From: Blautia schinkii DSM 10518 | GTDB lineage: Bacteria; Bacillota; Clostridia; Lachnospirales; Lachnospiraceae | Assembly (NCBI GenBank): GCA_000702025.1 | Contig: JNKJ01000036.1 | Location: 1 to 64,000, forward strand | Length of the DNA stretch: 64,000 bases | Direction: 5' to 3' | Part shown: positions 61,691 to 64,000 of the stretch, in pieces | Layout of the letters: each line of letters opens with the position of its first letter | Position numbering within the stretch: the stretch's first letter is position 1 | Made by a program: the position numbers and the translations under genes | Notes under the pieces: model-generated | What the model was told of the DNA's origin: nothing | What the model saw: the letters and a program-made list of their open reading frames with translations, nothing else | Database searches by the model: none

Positions 61691-63113
61691 TGTCTGTCCC
61701 TTCTTCTGTACGATTCAGTTGAATCTTCTGGCGCTTGATCTGTCCCCAGACATTCTTCTTTTTCTTATAACCTATAAATGCTGTCATTCTGGTAAATGCC
61801 TGTATAAACCTAAAAAACACACTCTCCGCAATACACAGATAAACCGCCTTCACCACATCCATTGGCAGCAGCTTTATATTCTGAGTATAAATCCTGGCGA
61901 AAAAAGCGGTAAGTGTCAGCACTGCTCCATACACAGCATAAATCAAGAAAAACAATATCATAAACGGCACATTTATCAAGTCGACCAGATAAGCCATTAC
62001 AATTGTAAACATTCCAAAAAGCTCTATAAATGGTGACAGCAGCTCATATACCAAATAATAGAGATACGATATATACCCCACCATACCAAACTCAGGCGCA
62101 AGAAACATCTTTTTATGCTTTTTCAAACACTGGTACAATCCAAGATACCATCTGCGGCGCTGTTTTTTCAGGTCCTTGATGCTCGACGGACATTGGCTCC
62201 AGCAGATTGCATCGGGCGCATACCGGATGCTGTACGGCAGCTTATTGATCCGGCAGAAAGCATGGAGCTTGACCACCAATTCCATATCCTCACCCATAGT
62301 GCTCGCGTCATAGCCGCCCACATTCATGACAGTTTCTTTTTCAAACAGACCAAATGCCCCTGAAATGATCAGATTCCCATTATATCTGTCCATAAGAATA
62401 CGGGACGCCATAAAAGAGCGGTCGTACTCAAGTATCTGCATACCCACCACAGGATTCCAGGGCATATGATAATTGACCAGCCTGCCATGGTCCAGTACCG
62501 CATAATTGGAAATACGTACAAGCCCTCCAACCGCTACCACACTGTCGTCCTCCATAACCGGACGCACGATATATTTCAGGGAATCTCGCTGCAGGACACT
62601 GTCCGCATCCATACAGATAAAATACGGATATCGTGATGCATTGATTCCCATATTCAGGGCATCTGCTTTTCCACCGTTTTCTTTCTGGACTAAAGTCACT
62701 GAAATCCCGTTAATGTTTGCTTCATAAACATGTATTTCTTTCTTACATTGAATCCTACGCTGGATGGGACGGTTAATCTCTTTAAAGGGAAAAGAATCAA
62801 GCAAAGTCTGCGTTGTGCCATCCTTCGAGCCGTCGTCCACCACTACGATTTCATACAGACGGTAATCCATCATAAGCAGAGATTTCACGGTATCTGCTAC
62901 CGTAATCTCCTCATTATAGGCAGGTACGATAATCGTAACAGGAATATCATAACCGTGCAGAATTTCATTATGGTAATGACGCATTTTATGTTCCCGGTAC
63001 AGCTTCAAAGCGCCAATGATCACCGAAATCAAAAGAAATGTGGAGTATCCTAAAAGATACACGACAAAAAAGACACCGACCACACTATAAAACCATTTTA
63101 CTGTGTCAAACAT
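61659..63113 (-). CDS. Processive family 2 glycosyltransferase (PgaC/BcsA-like)
   Basis: This 484-residue membrane-embedded enzyme has an N-terminal helix, a GT2 catalytic domain with VVDDGSKDGT, MDADSVLQRD, GEDMELVVKLH and the QRRRWYLG motif for a processive polysaccharide synthase, then four C-terminal helices. It lacks a PilZ domain. It resembles synthases of poly-GlcNAc, cellulose or hyaluronan; the polymer is not determined. The downstream tail KKKKNVWGQIKRQ is basic and cytoplasmic. Confidence 0.9.
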   Translation of the reverse strand: MFDTVKWFYSVVGVFFVVYLLGYSTFLLISVIIGALKLYREHKMRHYHNEILHGYDIPVTIIVPAYNEEITVADTVKSLLMMDYRLYEIVVVDDGSKDGTTQTLLDSFPFKEINRPIQRRIQCKKEIHVYEANINGISVTLVQKENGGKADALNMGINASRYPYFICMDADSVLQRDSLKYIVRPVMEDDSVVAVGGLVRISNYAVLDHGRLVNYHMPWNPVVGMQILEYDRSFMASRILMDRYNGNLIISGAFGLFEKETVMNVGGYDASTMGEDMELVVKLHAFCRINKLPYSIRYAPDAICWSQCPSSIKDLKKQRRRWYLGLYQCLKKHKKMFLAPEFGMVGYISYLYYLVYELLSPFIELFGMFTIVMAYLVDLINVPFMILFFLIYAVYGAVLTLTAFFARIYTQNIKLLPMDVVKAVYLCIAESVFFRFIQAFTRMTAFIGYKKKKNVWGQIKRQKIQLNRTEEGTDSGEKDKADKK

Positions 63114-63116
63114 CTG

Positions 63117-64000
63117 TTATACCAACTCCATCTTTTCCTGTTCCAAATCTGCCTTTTGCTCCATGTATTGAAGGATTTCCCTTGCATAACGGTCCTTTCC
63201 GTTATATACCTCATAAAGCTCTGCCTTTGGTATTCTAAGCCCCTGTGTCAAAGCTGCAGCACAATTGTGGCGGACATACCAGTTTGTTGCGTGAAGCCCT
63301 TCCTTCAGGCATTCCACCGTATCGTCTCCCGGATATTCGGAAAGAGTCATGGCAGCCATCGCCGCAAATTCCCAATCGATGTAATCCCGCATCCAGATAA
63401 ATTTCTGCAACGCTTCCCTTGCCGGAGCGTATGGATATCTCCTGAGATAACGTACTGCCTCTAACCGAAGCTCCTTATCCTCAGTGCTCCGCTGCATCAG
63501 CTCCAGCATTTCCTGCTGAAACTCCCCCGTATACCTGCGGATAAACTGGAAAACAGGAAGAGCTAAGCTTATGTTAAAGTCTTTTCGCCGCTGAAACAAT
63601 ATTCTGGACAGCTCCAGCTTATCGCCGGTAAAACGCAGAAGCCCTTCCGCTAAAAGCCTGCGGCTGTGGTATCTTTGGTTGGCCTCCATCTTTTGCCAGG
63701 CGGACAGAACTGCCTCTGCGTTCCCGATGCTAAATAAAGCCTGCAGGGAATTTTCTCTCACATAAACATCCTTTGAAATAGACATACGAACGAGAAATTC
63801 TATAATCCCATCAAAGCTTTGCCTGCCTTTATCTATCCCGAATTTCTCAATGAGACTGACGAAATATGCCTGTTCAATCTCATCCCTTCTCTCATAGGTA
63901 TCCGTGAGCGAAAGAAATACAGGGCGAACCTTCTCGAAGTACAGCTTCATGATATCGGGCGCCGCCTGCCTCGCGGCCTCCGCCACAGAATACTCATAAG
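63117..64000 (-). CDS. HEAT-repeat protein (partial, N-terminus beyond the window)
   Basis: The visible 289-plus residues are helical HEAT-like repeats, for example RQSFDGIIEFLVRMSISKD and ECLKEGLHATNWYVRHNCAA, and the frame is still open at the window edge (residues YEYSVAEAARQ). The gene is 3 bp upstream of the glycosyltransferase gene, so the two are translationally coupled. Such proteins may act as scaffolds for membrane glycosyltransferases; this is inferred. Confidence 0.8.
   Translation of the reverse strand, partial: YEYSVAEAARQAAPDIMKLYFEKVRPVFLSLTDTYERRDEIEQAYFVSLIEKFGIDKGRQSFDGIIEFLVRMSISKDVYVRENSLQALFSIGNAEAVLSAWQKMEANQRYHSRRLLAEGLLRFTGDKLELSRILFQRRKDFNISLALPVFQFIRRYTGEFQQEMLELMQRSTEDKELRLEAVRYLRRYPYAPAREALQKFIWMRDYIDWEFAAMAAMTLSEYPGDDTVECLKEGLHATNWYVRHNCAAALTQGLRIPKAELYEVYNGKDRYAREILQYMEQKADLEQEKMELV

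Noticed and set aside
1..64000. CRISPR array, tRNA, rRNA, prophage or complete insertion sequence
   Set aside because: No regularly spaced direct repeats with unique spacers, no cloverleaf or rRNA-like stretches, and no integrase, transposase or phage structural genes were seen, apart from the broken Rpn gene.

Overview
The window looks like chromosomal DNA of a gut-type Firmicute, most likely a Lachnospiraceae-like Clostridium relative. The evidence is strong AGGAGG ribosome sites and consensus sigma-A promoters, YesMN-type two-component regulators, exported proteins with aromatic glycine-rich wall-binding repeats, TRAP and LplABC-type importers, rubrerythrin and an Rpn-family nuclease remnant. 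The genus cannot be fixed from this sequence. I found no rRNA, tRNA, CRISPR array, complete insertion sequence or prophage.

Layout. 1-6.4 kb: cell-wall genes (ddl, murF, an L,D-transpeptidase) and an aspartate aminotransferase, with three copies of a large interspersed palindrome (1-186, 5647-5900, 6064-6319). 6.4-10 kb: rRNA-type methyltransferase, YitT-like membrane protein, Cys-rich mini-protein and a C45-type hydrolase, two of them behind structured leaders. 10-16.7 kb: an LplABC-type ABC importer with a nucleoside hydrolase, divergent from a LacI-ribokinase fusion regulator. 16.8-23.6 kb: DUF2284 protein, PIG-L deacetylase, purine/uracil-type NCS2 permease behind an attenuator, GNAT enzyme, surface phosphodiester glycosidase, thiD. 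23.9-30.9 kb: an amine/amino-acid oxidase operon (ornithine-cyclodeaminase-family protein, amino-acid permease, 2Fe-2S and FAD subunits) followed by an AraC regulator. 31.1-39.1 kb: a YesN/YesM two-component system and a ytfQ-ytfR-ytfT-yjfF-like galactofuranose/pentose importer. 39.3-41.6 kb: a RelE-type toxin-antitoxin pair, rubrerythrin and an exported orphan.

41.9-48.7 kb: a sugar-acid module (TRAP importer, HpcH/HpaI aldolase, SDR dehydrogenase) divergent from a GntR regulator and a DapA-family aldolase; both promoters carry the same 14-base box. 49-52.6 kb: response regulator, ABC-2 exporter and histidine kinase, resembling antimicrobial-peptide resistance loci. 52.7-55.5 kb: radical SAM enzyme, HdeD-like membrane protein and TetR regulator. 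55.6-58.3 kb: a tandem duplication of a PadR regulator plus an anti-sigma-like (HAAS) membrane protein. 58.3-58.9 kb: broken Rpn nuclease gene. 59-64 kb: a HEAT-repeat protein, a processive family 2 glycosyltransferase, a transmembrane protein with degenerate GGDEF and EAL domains, and a small membrane protein, apparently one exopolysaccharide operon that runs off the right edge.

The most unusual items are the palindrome family, whose central stem and long arms differ between loci while keeping their base pairing; the regulator-kinase fusion at the nucleoside locus; the exopolysaccharide operon with an apparently catalytically dead c-di-GMP protein; the PadR/HAAS duplication; and several structured leaders that match no riboswitch class I know.
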